Source: Candidatus Gastranaerophilales bacterium (GTDB lineage: Bacteria > Cyanobacteriota > Vampirovibrionia > Gastranaerophilales > Gastranaerophilaceae). From it: DNA of 58,956 bases. Below the pieces are notes generated by a model, which was given only the letters and a program-made list of their open reading frames with translations, ran no database searches and had not been told where the DNA came from. Location of the stretch: the NCBI GenBank assembly GCA_944324235.1, contig CALUVN010000005.1, positions 1 to 58,956 on the forward strand. Direction: 5' to 3'. The position numbers were made by a program, and so were the translations under genes. Positions 17,915-26,719 of this stretch are shown here, in pieces (position 1 is the first letter of the stretch; every line of letters starts with the position of its first letter).

Positions 17915-19254
17915 TTATTTCAATTTTACTTTTTATGACGATGATTTTTTCAGGAGCTGCTAACGCCGATTCGATAAATAAAGCAATATCAGACTCCGGA
18001 ATAAATAAAAGTGCAATTTCGATTTCAATAAAAGATATTAAAACAGGGGCATCCGTTTATGAATTAAATTCAAAAACACCGACGCCGCCTGCCTCTACTC
18101 TTAAATTAGTTACATTCCTATCTGCGCTGAATACTCTCGGCGAAAATTATGAATTTGTCACAGGTCTTTATCAGAGTCCGAATAAAGAATTATACCTAAA
18201 ATTAGGAGCTGACCCGTTTTTAACATCTAAAGAACTTGAAAAACTGTTTGAAAGCGCCAGACTCAAAAATCTTACAGAGCCGAAAGCAATTTACATAGAC
18301 GATATGGCAGTAGACACCAATGAATGGGGCGAAGGCTGGCAATGGGATGATGACCTGAATCCTCTTATGCCTAAATTCAGCTCCTATAATCTTGATTCCA
18401 ACCTGCTTGATGTTGTAATAACACCGACGACATTGAATGAACCTGCGCAAATTACAATGAAAGTTTTCTACCCGACAACTTTTATGAACTACGCAACAAC
18501 AGGTAATGCAAATAATATAAAACTGTCCAGAAAAAACTATATATCACCAGATATAATAACAGTAGAAGGAACTGTAAAATCTCAGGTTACGAAAAAAATT
18601 CCGGTAAATTACCCTAAAAGATATTTCGGAATGAGATTGGAAAATGCACTTCGCAGTGAAAAAATAGATTACTATGATGCTATAAACCAGAGACGCGTCC
18701 CGACAAGAGATATCACACCTGTTGAAGAAATTAAGCACCCTATAACACAAGCACAAACTGCCGTTTTAAAAAACAGTAATAATATGGTTGCAGAAACAGT
18801 ATTCAAACTTGCAGGCGGAAAATACACCGGCACAAGCGGTTCCGTTGAAAGCGCTATACAGATGTTTAAAGCATACTGCAACGCAAACGGGCTTAACCCT
18901 TCTGATATTAAAATTGCAGATGGAAGCGGAGTTTCTAAAAACAACCTGATGACGTCTGATTTTATGACGTCATTCCTCGTAAAACTTGCCTCAAAACCAA
19001 ATTTTGAAAGCTATAAGTCCTCTCTTCCAACCTCTAATGAAGGTACTCTTGCAAACAGAATGCTCTATTTTAAAGATAACCTCAGAGCCAAGACTGGAAC
19101 TCTTTCAGATATCAGCGCAATTACAGGTTATTTAACCGCAAAATCCGGCAAAACGTATGCCTTTAATATTATGATTAATGACCCTAAATCAAAATCTTCC
19201 GATAAAAAAATGCTGGAAGAATATATTCTCAGGGCATTGTATAATAACTATTAA
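17902..19254 (+). CDS. dacB: D-alanyl-D-alanine carboxypeptidase/endopeptidase, PBP4 class (S13)
   Basis: Exported peptidoglycan peptidase trimming or cutting cross-links. It has a signal peptide (ISILLFMTMIFSGAANAD). The three penicillin-binding motifs are Ser65-x-x-Lys68 (PASTLKLVTF), SNN (LKNSNNMVAETVF) and KTG (LRAKTGTLSDISAITGY). At 450 residues it is in the S13 range, with the usual insertion between the first two motifs. It overlaps the nitrilase gene by 13 bases. A strong promoter for the following glycosyltransferase overlaps its stop region. Confidence 0.94.
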   Translation: MRKIVISILLFMTMIFSGAANADSINKAISDSGINKSAISISIKDIKTGASVYELNSKTPTPPASTLKLVTFLSALNTLGENYEFVTGLYQSPNKELYLKLGADPFLTSKELEKLFESARLKNLTEPKAIYIDDMAVDTNEWGEGWQWDDDLNPLMPKFSSYNLDSNLLDVVITPTTLNEPAQITMKVFYPTTFMNYATTGNANNIKLSRKNYISPDIITVEGTVKSQVTKKIPVNYPKRYFGMRLENALRSEKIDYYDAINQRRVPTRDITPVEEIKHPITQAQTAVLKNSNNMVAETVFKLAGGKYTGTSGSVESAIQMFKAYCNANGLNPSDIKIADGSGVSKNNLMTSDFMTSFLVKLASKPNFESYKSSLPTSNEGTLANRMLYFKDNLRAKTGTLSDISAITGYLTAKSGKTYAFNIMINDPKSKSSDKKMLEEYILRALYNNY

Positions 19255-19265
19255 TATGCTATAAT
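19237..19265 (+). promoter_or_regulatory. promoter of glycosyltransferase gene
   Basis: TTGTAT (19237-19242), 17-base spacer, TATAAT (19260-19265) with an extended TGC just before the -10. The ATG at 19286 follows after 20 bases containing CGGAGAAG as the ribosome binding site. Confidence 0.68.
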
Positions 19266-19285
19266 CAAGAAAAATCGGAGAAGAT

Positions 19286-20164
19286 ATGGCTGACGAACCT
19301 TTAGTTACGGTAATAACACCGGTTAAAAATTTAGTTGAAAATGAGAAGATAGATGATTTTAATCTGCTGCTTTCTCTGCTGGAACTGCAAACCTACCCGA
19401 ATATTGAATTTCTGGTAATAGACGGCGGTTCTACGGATGACACTGCAGAACTTTTAAAAGATTTGAAAAATAAAGATTACCTGACATTCTATTCAGAAAA
19501 AGATACAGGCAAATATAATGCTCTTAATAAAGGCATAATGAGAGCAAAAGGGAAATACGTAACATTTCTCAGCTGCGACGATTTTATTCACGACATTACG
19601 GCAATTTACGATATCGTGAATATTCTGGAAGCAGAAAATGCCGACTTTACCTTTGCACCTGCGTACTGCAGACACCCTGAAGGTTTTACATTCCTTTTTG
19701 TACCGTCAATGTTCAACTGTTTTCAGGTAATGCCGTGCGCAAGACAGGCTATGTTTTTCAGAAAATCTATGCTTGAAAAAGAAAACTACTTTGACGAAAA
19801 ATATAAAATCATGGCTGATTTTGATTTGGTCATTAAAATTATGCTGAAAAAATATAAAGGTATCTACTTTGACACCAATTACGTAACATACAAACTCAGC
19901 GATAAAAGTTTTCAATACCCTAAACGCGTCGAAGAAGAAACAAAACTTCTTTACTTCAAAAATTACAGAAATCTTTATCCGCTGAATGAACAAACTCTGA
20001 CTAAAATGGTTACAGAATCTCTCTTTCCAAAAGAATTGCTGGATAAACTCGCTACACGCTTTTCACCTGAAGATGCGCAGCTTTTCTACCAAAAATGCGA
20101 ACAAATGCACAGACTCAGAGTACAGGCTATCCAGATGGAAGCAGAGAAAAACGCAAACAGCTGA
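19286..20164 (+). CDS. family 2 glycosyltransferase
   Basis: 292-residue GT-A fold glycosyltransferase. The N-terminal nucleotide-binding strand is PLVTVITPVKNL, followed by FLVIDGGSTDDTAELL and the metal-binding SCDDFIHD region. No membrane segment, so probably a cytoplasmic enzyme acting at the inner membrane on surface polysaccharide or lipid-linked sugar. Donor and acceptor are unknown. It is transcribed from its own promoter; the next gene also has a promoter. Confidence 0.92.
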   Translation: MADEPLVTVITPVKNLVENEKIDDFNLLLSLLELQTYPNIEFLVIDGGSTDDTAELLKDLKNKDYLTFYSEKDTGKYNALNKGIMRAKGKYVTFLSCDDFIHDITAIYDIVNILEAENADFTFAPAYCRHPEGFTFLFVPSMFNCFQVMPCARQAMFFRKSMLEKENYFDEKYKIMADFDLVIKIMLKKYKGIYFDTNYVTYKLSDKSFQYPKRVEEETKLLYFKNYRNLYPLNEQTLTKMVTESLFPKELLDKLATRFSPEDAQLFYQKCEQMHRLRVQAIQMEAEKNANS

Positions 20165-20190
20165 CATATTGTAAAAAGTTATTTATAAAC

Positions 20191-20220
20191 TTGCAATCAT
20201 CAAATTTTGCGTAATATAAT
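20191..20220 (+). promoter_or_regulatory. promoter of Gfo/Idh oxidoreductase gene
   Basis: TTGCAA (20191-20196), 18-base spacer, TATAAT (20215-20220), then a 33-base leader carrying AAAGGGA as the ribosome binding site. Confidence 0.58.
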
Positions 20221-20253
20221 GTTATTGATAATTACATAAATAAAGGGATAGAC

Positions 20254-21252
20254 ATGAGTCACGAAAGAATAGCTGTAATAGGCTGCGGCGTATGGGGCAG
20301 AAATATAGTCCGCAACTTTTATAACCTTAATGTTTTAGATACTGTCTGCGATATTGATGAAGAAAATTTGAAAAAAGTAACTGAACAATATCAAAATGTA
20401 AAAGTTACAAGAGATTACAATGATATCATTAACAATAAAGAAATAACTGCAGTTGCTGTAGTAACACCGAGCCACACGCATTTTAAGATGGTAAAAGCTA
20501 TGCTTGAAGCAGGAAAACACGTATATGTTGAAAAACCGATTTCAACAGTAGCAAACGAAGCTAAAGCTTTAAAAGAACTTGCAGACAGTAAAGGGCTTGT
20601 CCTGATGGTAGGACACCTGTTGTTATACCACCCTGCGGTGAATAGATTAAAAATGCTTGTTGAAGAAGGCGCGCTGGGTGACATCGTTTACGCACAAAGC
20701 GACAGATTAAACGTTAATTACTTCAAAAATGACAGAAGCGTAATGTGGGATTTAGCTCCGCATGATGTCTCAATGATTAGCTACGTTACAGGAAAAGAAC
20801 CTGTCCGAATAATTTCGGCAATCGGATGTTCTTCGGAACGTAATGACATTATGGATATAACCCACCTCGGAATTTTATTTGAAGACGGCGTAATCGGCCA
20901 CATTTCAGACAGCTGGATTACTCCGAAAAAACACGTAACCCTTCTTGTCAGAGGAACGAAAGCAACCGCTATCCTTGATGACACAGTTGCAGAAAACAAA
21001 CTTGTTATTTTTGATAACTTTGTTAAAGACAATACTCAAAATATCAAACTTGATTATCTTGAAATAGAACCGCTTAAACTTGAATGCCAGCACTTTATAA
21101 GCTGCTGTGAAACAGGCAAAAAAGCACGTTCTGACGGCGATAACGGATTTATGGTAACACATATTCTGGAAGAAGCCGAAAAAATAATGATGGGTGACAG
21201 AGTTAAAAAACTTGATGAAGTTAACTTTGCACTATCCAGACTGAAAAAGTGA
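20254..21252 (+). CDS. Gfo/Idh/MocA family NAD(P)-dependent oxidoreductase
   Basis: 332-residue sugar-type dehydrogenase. The N-terminal Rossmann fold begins IAVIGCGVWGRNIVRNFY; VVTPSHTHFKMV and the family-defining VEKPIS (catalytic Lys) follow. The C-terminal alpha/beta domain includes WDLAPHDVSMI, which supplies the active-site His. Enzymes of this type oxidise or reduce nucleotide sugars or free sugars; the neighbouring glycosyltransferase suggests surface-sugar synthesis. The exact substrate is unknown. Confidence 0.9.
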   Translation: MSHERIAVIGCGVWGRNIVRNFYNLNVLDTVCDIDEENLKKVTEQYQNVKVTRDYNDIINNKEITAVAVVTPSHTHFKMVKAMLEAGKHVYVEKPISTVANEAKALKELADSKGLVLMVGHLLLYHPAVNRLKMLVEEGALGDIVYAQSDRLNVNYFKNDRSVMWDLAPHDVSMISYVTGKEPVRIISAIGCSSERNDIMDITHLGILFEDGVIGHISDSWITPKKHVTLLVRGTKATAILDDTVAENKLVIFDNFVKDNTQNIKLDYLEIEPLKLECQHFISCCETGKKARSDGDNGFMVTHILEEAEKIMMGDRVKKLDEVNFALSRLKK

Positions 21253-21273
21253 TGTGATTATAAAGGGGAATTT

Positions 21274-21888
21274 ATGGCTAATTTTATTTCTATATTCAGA
21301 ATTTTTGTGGCATTTCTTGCAATCTATCTTTTGTTCTGGCAGACAACACTTGCGTACGGGCTTGCTTTAATACTCACGGCAATAGCATTTGCGCTTGACG
21401 GACTGGACGGTTATATAGCAAGAAAATTTAACGAATCTTCTGATTTGGGTTCTGTGCTTGATATTATGGGCGACAGAATTGTAGAAGCCTCATACTGGAT
21501 TGTATTTGCAGTTTTAGGCTGGATAAATATATTATTCCCGCTTATATGTGTAACAAGAGCTTTTGTGACAGACAGCCTCAGAAGTGTTGCACTTGCTCAA
21601 GGATATACTGCATTTGGCGCTAAGAGCATGCAGAGCAGCAAATTAGGACAGATTATTTGCTCTTCAAGATTCACAAGAATAAGCTATGCGGTTGCAAAAG
21701 TTGCAGCATTTATATTATTAATCGCTGCCAACACACCCGGAATTGAAATATTTGAACATTACGAAACCGTAAACACTGTTGCAATCATACTCGCATGGAT
21801 TGCGATTATATTCTGTGTGGTAAGGGGACTGCCTGTAGTGTTTGAAAGCGGCAAACTATTTGAGAACGCAAAAAATGGCAAAGCTTAA
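21274..21888 (+). CDS. CDP-alcohol phosphatidyltransferase
   Basis: 204-residue membrane enzyme of phospholipid synthesis that replaces CMP of CDP-diacylglycerol by an alcohol. The full catalytic signature is present: DGLDGYIAR, then 8 residues, G, and the two aspartates of LDIMGD (residues about 42-71). Four to six hydrophobic segments surround it. It is most similar in size to PgsA (phosphatidylglycerophosphate synthase), but the acceptor cannot be proved from the motif. Its 3' end overlaps trmL by 14 bases. Confidence 0.88.
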   Translation: MANFISIFRIFVAFLAIYLLFWQTTLAYGLALILTAIAFALDGLDGYIARKFNESSDLGSVLDIMGDRIVEASYWIVFAVLGWINILFPLICVTRAFVTDSLRSVALAQGYTAFGAKSMQSSKLGQIICSSRFTRISYAVAKVAAFILLIAANTPGIEIFEHYETVNTVAIILAWIAIIFCVVRGLPVVFESGKLFENAKNGKA

Positions 21889-22324
21889 TATAGTACTTTA
21901 CGAACCTGAAATTCCGCAGAATACCGGAAATATCGCAAGACTATGCGCCTGTACAGGAGCAAGTTTATATCTGGTAGGGAAATTGGGTTTTTCACTTTCT
22001 AGCAAATATACAAAACGTGCAGGCCTAGACTACTGGGACAGTGTTGATTTGCATAAAATTGATACAATGGACGAATTGCTTGAAGCTAACAAGTCTGCTA
22101 ATTTTTATTACCTGACAACAAAAACAAAACGTAAATATACTGATGTAAAATTTAAAGACGGAGATTTTCTGGTGTTCGGCCCTGAAACAAGAGGCCTGCC
22201 GCAGGAATATGTAGAGAAAGAAACTGCGCTTACAATTCCGATGAAAGAAGGTCAGAGAAGTCTTAATCTTTCAAATTCGGTTGCGATTGTTGCTTATGAG
22301 GTAATACGACAAAATGGACTTTAA
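21875..22324 (+). CDS. trmL: tRNA (cytidine/uridine-34 2'-O)-methyltransferase TrmL
   Basis: 149-residue SPOUT-class methyltransferase modifying the wobble base of certain leucine tRNAs. Family motifs: IVLYEPEIPQNTGNIARLC, VFGPETRGLP and RSLNLSNSVAIVAYE, which form the trefoil-knot SAM site. The start MAKLNIVLYEPE was chosen over one 11 codons upstream because the family begins here. It overlaps the genes on both sides by 14 and 11 bases. Confidence 0.93.
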   Translation: MAKLNIVLYEPEIPQNTGNIARLCACTGASLYLVGKLGFSLSSKYTKRAGLDYWDSVDLHKIDTMDELLEANKSANFYYLTTKTKRKYTDVKFKDGDFLVFGPETRGLPQEYVEKETALTIPMKEGQRSLNLSNSVAIVAYEVIRQNGL

Positions 22325-23120
22325 ACTTCCGCCAAGAATACAAAATTCTAATAAAGGAACATACGGAAAAGTTTTGAACATTGCAGGTTCAAGATATATG
22401 TCAGGAGCCGCCTGCTTATCGTCACTTGCGGCACTTAGAAGCGGATGCGGATATGTACAGCTTTTGAGTGAAGATACTGTTCTTCGTGCAGTTGCAAGAC
22501 TTGCTCCGGAAGTCATCTTTGCCCCTGTTGAAGAACTTGAAAACGTGATAAAAACAGCTGATGTTTTGGCGATAGGCTGCGGAATGTCGACTTCTGATAA
22601 TGCAGCTGAATTATTCCAAAAAGCAATTCCACTTTCAACAATTCCGACAATAATTGACGCTGACGGGCTTAATATTTTGTCAAAACTTGAAAATATAAAA
22701 TTACCAGAAACCGTGATATTGACACCGCACCCGAAAGAAGCCTCACGGCTTTTGAATACAACTCTTGAAAATGTTTTAAATAACATGGAAGAAAGCGCAA
22801 AAGAGATTACCGGAAAATACAACTGCATCACAGTGCTTAAATCACACAGAACTATCGTATGCAGTACAAATAACGAAATTTATTACAATACAACAGGCAA
22901 TAGCGCACTTGCAAAATCCGGCAGCGGAGATGTTTTAACCGGCATAATTTCAGCATTACTGGCACAAAAAATGCAAGCTTATGAAGCTGCTTGCCTTGGA
23001 GTATATATTCACGGTTTAACCGGAGACATTGCAAAAAATGACCTGACCGAGTACGGAGTTTTGGCTTCCGACCAGATCAGGTACATTCCTTATGCATTTA
23101 AAAGTTTGATTAAAGATTAA
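22314..23120 (+). CDS. nnrD: ADP/ATP-dependent NAD(P)H-hydrate dehydratase
   Basis: 268-residue ribokinase-fold repair enzyme that dehydrates damaged NADHX/NADPHX back to NAD(P)H (YjeF C-terminal domain). Motifs: KGTYGKVLNIAGSRYMSGAA, LAIGCGMSTSD, IIDADGLNIL, LTPHPKEASRLL and the nucleotide-binding AKSGSGDVLTGIISALL. The partner epimerase domain (YjeF N-terminal), often fused, is absent from this protein. It overlaps trmL by 11 bases and meets the next minus-strand gene tail to tail with a 4-base overlap. Confidence 0.92.
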   Translation: MDFKLPPRIQNSNKGTYGKVLNIAGSRYMSGAACLSSLAALRSGCGYVQLLSEDTVLRAVARLAPEVIFAPVEELENVIKTADVLAIGCGMSTSDNAAELFQKAIPLSTIPTIIDADGLNILSKLENIKLPETVILTPHPKEASRLLNTTLENVLNNMEESAKEITGKYNCITVLKSHRTIVCSTNNEIYYNTTGNSALAKSGSGDVLTGIISALLAQKMQAYEAACLGVYIHGLTGDIAKNDLTEYGVLASDQIRYIPYAFKSLIKD

Positions 23121-23392
23121 CCAAACATGTGTCCTTCAACGATATCTAATTTTTGTCCTACAACAGCTTTGTCTACTGTTTCATGTGCTACAGAATTAGA
23201 AACACTATCAATAAGAGCACGTGGGCTGAAATATTCAGCAACTTTTACAGATTCAGGTCTCATAGATTTTTGAGCTAATTCAGTAGCTTCTTGAATTTCT
23301 TTTGCAGAGAAAACATGATCAGGACCAAGATATTGATATGCTTTTTTTGCAGCGTTTGTAACTTGTGGTTGAATTTTTTGAATCATTGACAT
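23117..23392 (-). CDS. small hypothetical protein with KLDIV C-terminal tail
   Basis: 91-residue protein of unknown function, predicted helical, without signal peptide or membrane segment. A strong ribosome binding site (AAAGGAG) precedes the ATG. Its last residues, VVGQKLDIVEGHMFG, closely match the end of the adjacent small protein (VGEKLDIVSDQHFWG), while the bodies are not obviously alike. The stop overlaps the nnrD stop on the other strand. It may be a lineage-specific protein; the tail looks like a sorting or docking signal, which is only inference. Confidence 0.72.
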   Translation of the reverse strand: MSMIQKIQPQVTNAAKKAYQYLGPDHVFSAKEIQEATELAQKSMRPESVKVAEYFSPRALIDSVSNSVAHETVDKAVVGQKLDIVEGHMFG

Positions 23393-23511
23393 TTTTTATC
23401 TCCTTTGTTAGTTGTCAGTTACATTAAAGTTGGAAAAAAATAAATTTTGCTAGTTGCAGAAAAAAAAATTTTTTCAAATTAATATAACTGGGACTATATA
23501 CTAACACAAAT

Positions 23512-23564
23512 AAAAAAAATAGCCAACCCTTTTTAGAAAAATTATCCTCAAGGATTAGACTATT
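23512..23564 (-). terminator. probable rho-independent terminator
   Basis: Minus strand: AATAGTCTAATCC pairs with GGGTTGGCTATT (one bulge, two G-U pairs) around a long A/T-rich loop, followed by eight T residues. It lies just after the 106-aa gene. Confidence 0.48.
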
Positions 23565-23586
23565 TTTTATAAAAATATTATAATTA

Positions 23587-23907
23587 TTAGCCCCAGAAAT
23601 GTTGATCACTCACAATATCTAATTTTTCACCGACACTCACTCCCGCGTTTTTAGTAGTAGCCGGATTTATAGTCTGATTGAAAGAATCAAGAGCAGACAT
23701 ATCCATATATTTACGTTTAGCATTATTAAGGTCTTGCTGAAATTGAGGGCTTGTAAGCATAAATTTATCTTGTGGAATATAACTTTCTTGTACGCCGTCC
23801 GGAAACATTTTTTCATTTGAAACAGCTTTTTGCATTTTTTTAATTGCATTTTTAGCAAGCATCTGTCCATCCATAATAAATTCATTTGAAACTGTTGGTT
23901 TAATCAT
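23587..23907 (-). CDS. small hypothetical protein with KLDIV C-terminal tail
   Basis: 106-residue protein of unknown function, no signal peptide, rich in Met, Lys and Gln. The ribosome binding site AAGGAGTT is clear. The C-terminus GVSVGEKLDIVSDQHFWG is shared with the neighbouring 91-aa protein. The body (IMDGQMLAKNAIKKMQKAV) is probably helical. The two genes lie in tandem, separated by about 195 bases with a possible terminator. Confidence 0.72.
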   Translation of the reverse strand: MIKPTVSNEFIMDGQMLAKNAIKKMQKAVSNEKMFPDGVQESYIPQDKFMLTSPQFQQDLNNAKRKYMDMSALDSFNQTINPATTKNAGVSVGEKLDIVSDQHFWG

Positions 23908-23999
23908 TAAAATTTAACTCCTTATTTTGATTTTTACAACAAATATGAAATATGTAAATAATATAAATTGCCTCCGGAAACAATATCCGTTAATAAAAC

Positions 24000-25136
24000 T
24001 TAATAAAGCGAGGTAAGCTTACCCATAACAACACGTTTTTCTGCGCCTGTACAGCAAGGAAGGTTATTAGGGATATGATAATATGTACAGTATCCCAGAA
24101 GTGCAAAAGCCATGACTTCTTTGAAGTTATTGGAAATTCCATAGTCTTCATGAGTCTTAAGGAGAACAGTATCTGGAAGATACGATTTCAAAAACTTCAT
24201 TAAAACCGGATTGTAAGCCCCGCCGCCGCCTACGATAACCTCATCAATCGGAGCTACAGGATAGATAAATCTTTCATAAGCAGACGCGATAGTTTTTGCT
24301 GTTAAGGCAGTGACTGTAGCAATAATATCAGCCTTATTATCGGGAGCAAACTTTAAAGCATTTTCAATATAACGCGGAGAAAAATATTCTCTCCCTGTAG
24401 TTTTTGGAGGGGCTTTAAAATAATATTCATCCTGCAATAAACAATCAAGCCAGCTTTCGACGACATTACCGGATTTAGCAACTTCACCGTCCTTGTCATA
24501 AGGCTTTGAGAAGAATTTATTCATACAGTAGTCAATCATGATATTTCCAAGTCCTGTATCGAACCCGAAAGTATCAAAATTTTTACCTAACACAGTAACA
24601 TTAGAAATTCCGCCGATATTTTGCACAGCAACATTTTTATCAGTCGTCTTGAACCATTTTTCATCTGCAAAACAGACAAGAGGAGCACCTTCACCACCCG
24701 CTGCAATATCTGCTTCTCTGAAATTTGAAATCACATCACAACCGGTTTCTTTTGATATAACTGAACTTTCACCGATTTGGAATGTACTTTTTAAGGATAC
24801 ACCGTCTAACTTTTCATCAAAAGGGAAATGATAAACAGTCTGACCATGGCTTGAAATAAAATCAGGTTTTCCATGCTCTGATATCAAAATATTACAGGCA
24901 TCTGCAAAACATTTTCCGACAGCAAAATTCATCTGGCATAAATCTTTAACGGATGCTTCCCCTCTAAAAATTTGAAAAAGTTTTGCTCTGATATGCTCAG
25001 GATACTTATAGTTAATCCCCTGCACAAGCTCGCAGCTTAAATCAGGATGGACAACGCATAATCCTGCGTCAATACTGTCACAGGAAGTTCCTGACATCAA
25101 ACCTATAATTTTTTTGCTCTCAAGTTCGCCATGCAT
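24000..25136 (-). CDS. anmK: anhydro-N-acetylmuramic acid kinase
   Basis: Peptidoglycan-recycling kinase converting 1,6-anhydroMurNAc plus ATP to MurNAc-6-phosphate. The N-terminal phosphate loop is KIIGLMSGTSCDSIDAGL; downstream are FISSHGQTVYHFP, NIGGISNVTVLGKNF, FDTGLGNIMIDY and EVIVGGGGAYNPVL, all family marks. I chose the ATG at 25136 (378 residues), which matches the usual length. A TTG at 25214 would add 26 residues with no good ribosome binding site. Its presence implies recycling of muropeptides released by cell-wall turnover, which fits the nearby dacB and gatD. Confidence 0.93.
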   Translation of the reverse strand: MHGELESKKIIGLMSGTSCDSIDAGLCVVHPDLSCELVQGINYKYPEHIRAKLFQIFRGEASVKDLCQMNFAVGKCFADACNILISEHGKPDFISSHGQTVYHFPFDEKLDGVSLKSTFQIGESSVISKETGCDVISNFREADIAAGGEGAPLVCFADEKWFKTTDKNVAVQNIGGISNVTVLGKNFDTFGFDTGLGNIMIDYCMNKFFSKPYDKDGEVAKSGNVVESWLDCLLQDEYYFKAPPKTTGREYFSPRYIENALKFAPDNKADIIATVTALTAKTIASAYERFIYPVAPIDEVIVGGGGAYNPVLMKFLKSYLPDTVLLKTHEDYGISNNFKEVMAFALLGYCTYYHIPNNLPCCTGAEKRVVMGKLTSLY

Positions 25137-25777
25137 AGCCCAATGATACAAAAAAGCCCGCTCAATAGCAAGGCTTTTAATAAAAGTTAGTAACTGTGTT
25201 TTTTCGTATCCCAAAATCGAGGACTATATCCTCTTGCATCTCCCAATAAAAATATCCCTAATCTACTCACACCTCATGCAGTTCTAACTGTTTTGTTAAT
25301 TTTAATAATCTGTATTCTATCTCTTATTTCTAATCTTCCTCTCCGAACACGGACTTGTTTAAGCCATCACCTCTTTTTCTTTCGTCCAAATTTTCTTATA
25401 TAGTAACGTATCTTTCCGGCAGCCATTCTTTTACAATGCTAAACCTTTTTTATAAGGAATCTGATTTATTCAACCTCGCGTTTTCCTTATGTAATTAATG
25501 TAAACCTAAGTAACAGGTTTGACAAGTAAAAAAAAATTAATTATTATTTACAATTGACCATGCCCCGCAGTTTAATCGCAAAAAATTCAAGTTCTTAAAT
25601 CTTAATGAAGTTTTTTTAATGAAATTAAGTAAAAAATCCTGAAAATTTAATTGACAAGAAATATTTATTGAAACAAAAAAAAGCATGCAGGGGAAAGTTT
25701 TGCAAACAGTGAATTTCGCTTAACAATTCCACATCCGGAAATGATTTATAGTATGATAAAAAAAGAAAGGGATGAGC
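25137..25777. other. long intergenic region, no recognised gene
   Basis: About 640 bases between anmK and the WYL regulators. The first part could be an anmK N-terminal extension (TTG at 25214). It also holds a small hairpin (GAGGA-CTATA-TCCTC, 25219-25233) and a weak Arg/Lys-rich minus-strand reading frame (25426-25274) interrupted by TGA at codon 20. From about 25500 it is very AT-rich. I see no tRNA, terminator with T-run, repeat or riboswitch that I can name. Confidence 0.4.
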
Positions 25778-26719
25778 ATGAAAGAATTTCTTAAAACCAA
25801 GACAGTAACTTATAATCTGATGTCTTTTACCGGATTTAAAGCGCTTTTGCTGTTTTCATTGCTCGCGGAATCACCAAAAACATTTACGGAAATAAACGAA
25901 CATTTTATAAATCACCCATATTTACATGAGGCGATTTCTATTGATACACTAAGAGTTTACATAAATTCTCTCGAACGCATCGGCTGCATAATAGAAAGAA
26001 CTAAAAAGTCAGAAGGCTCAAAATATGTACTTAAAAGCAGTCCTTTTGACCTGAAAATCACTGACGATCAAATTAACAGCGTTGTAAAGGTTTACAAATC
26101 AATTTCGAAAAATATCAGCGTTGAAGATTTGATATACCTTGAAAAATTTTTCTTCAAACTTGCGGGAATTATAAAAAACGAAAAATATACACAGGCGCTG
26201 AATGATGTTTCGCTCTTGAGTAACACTGACAAAAATTTAATAGAAGATTTAATGCAAGCTTGCAGACACAAACATACTATCATTATTAAATATAATTCGC
26301 CGAGTTCTACAGTTAAAAATATTGAAGTCAAAGCTGACAAATTAGAGTTTACAAATTCAAAATTATACCTGTACGGCACAAGCTACGAATATAACAAATA
26401 CACAAGCTACCTTGTATCAAGAATTCTGGAAATATCAGCTACTGAAATAAATGCCCAAATAGATGCACCGGAAGAAATTGAAGTCATATACCGAACTAAC
26501 ATTTCTCAAGATGAACTGTTTATACAGGAAAATGAAGAAATCCTCTCTCAAGATGAAGAATACACTACAATAAAAATTAAAAATTCAAATAAATTTTTCA
26601 TAACGCAAAGAATTCTGTCATACGGCGACAAATGCGAAATACTTGAACCTTCCGAATACAGAGATGAAATTATAAATACGCTGAAACAAATGCAGGAGAT
26701 ATACGCAGATGAAAAATAA
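25778..26719 (+). CDS. WYL-domain transcriptional regulator (first of a pair)
   Basis: 313-residue predicted DNA-binding regulator. The N-terminal 80 residues form a winged helix-turn-helix (ALLLFSLLAESPKTFTEINEHF and SIDTLRVYINSLERIGCII). The C-terminal part resembles the WYL ligand-sensing module (KHTIIIKYNSPSS, then EVKADKLEFTNSKLYLYGTS) and the WCX extension. The ATG at 25778 has AAAGG 7 bases upstream, which is better placed than the ATG two codons earlier. It overlaps the next, related gene by 11 bases. The ligand and targets are unknown. Confidence 0.74.
   Translation: MKEFLKTKTVTYNLMSFTGFKALLLFSLLAESPKTFTEINEHFINHPYLHEAISIDTLRVYINSLERIGCIIERTKKSEGSKYVLKSSPFDLKITDDQINSVVKVYKSISKNISVEDLIYLEKFFFKLAGIIKNEKYTQALNDVSLLSNTDKNLIEDLMQACRHKHTIIIKYNSPSSTVKNIEVKADKLEFTNSKLYLYGTSYEYNKYTSYLVSRILEISATEINAQIDAPEEIEVIYRTNISQDELFIQENEEILSQDEEYTTIKIKNSNKFFITQRILSYGDKCEILEPSEYRDEIINTLKQMQEIYADEK

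Noticed and set aside
22271-22831. 186-codon minus-strand frame opposite nnrD
   Set aside because: nnrD motifs are intact on the plus strand; the minus frame has no plausible ribosome binding site or motif.
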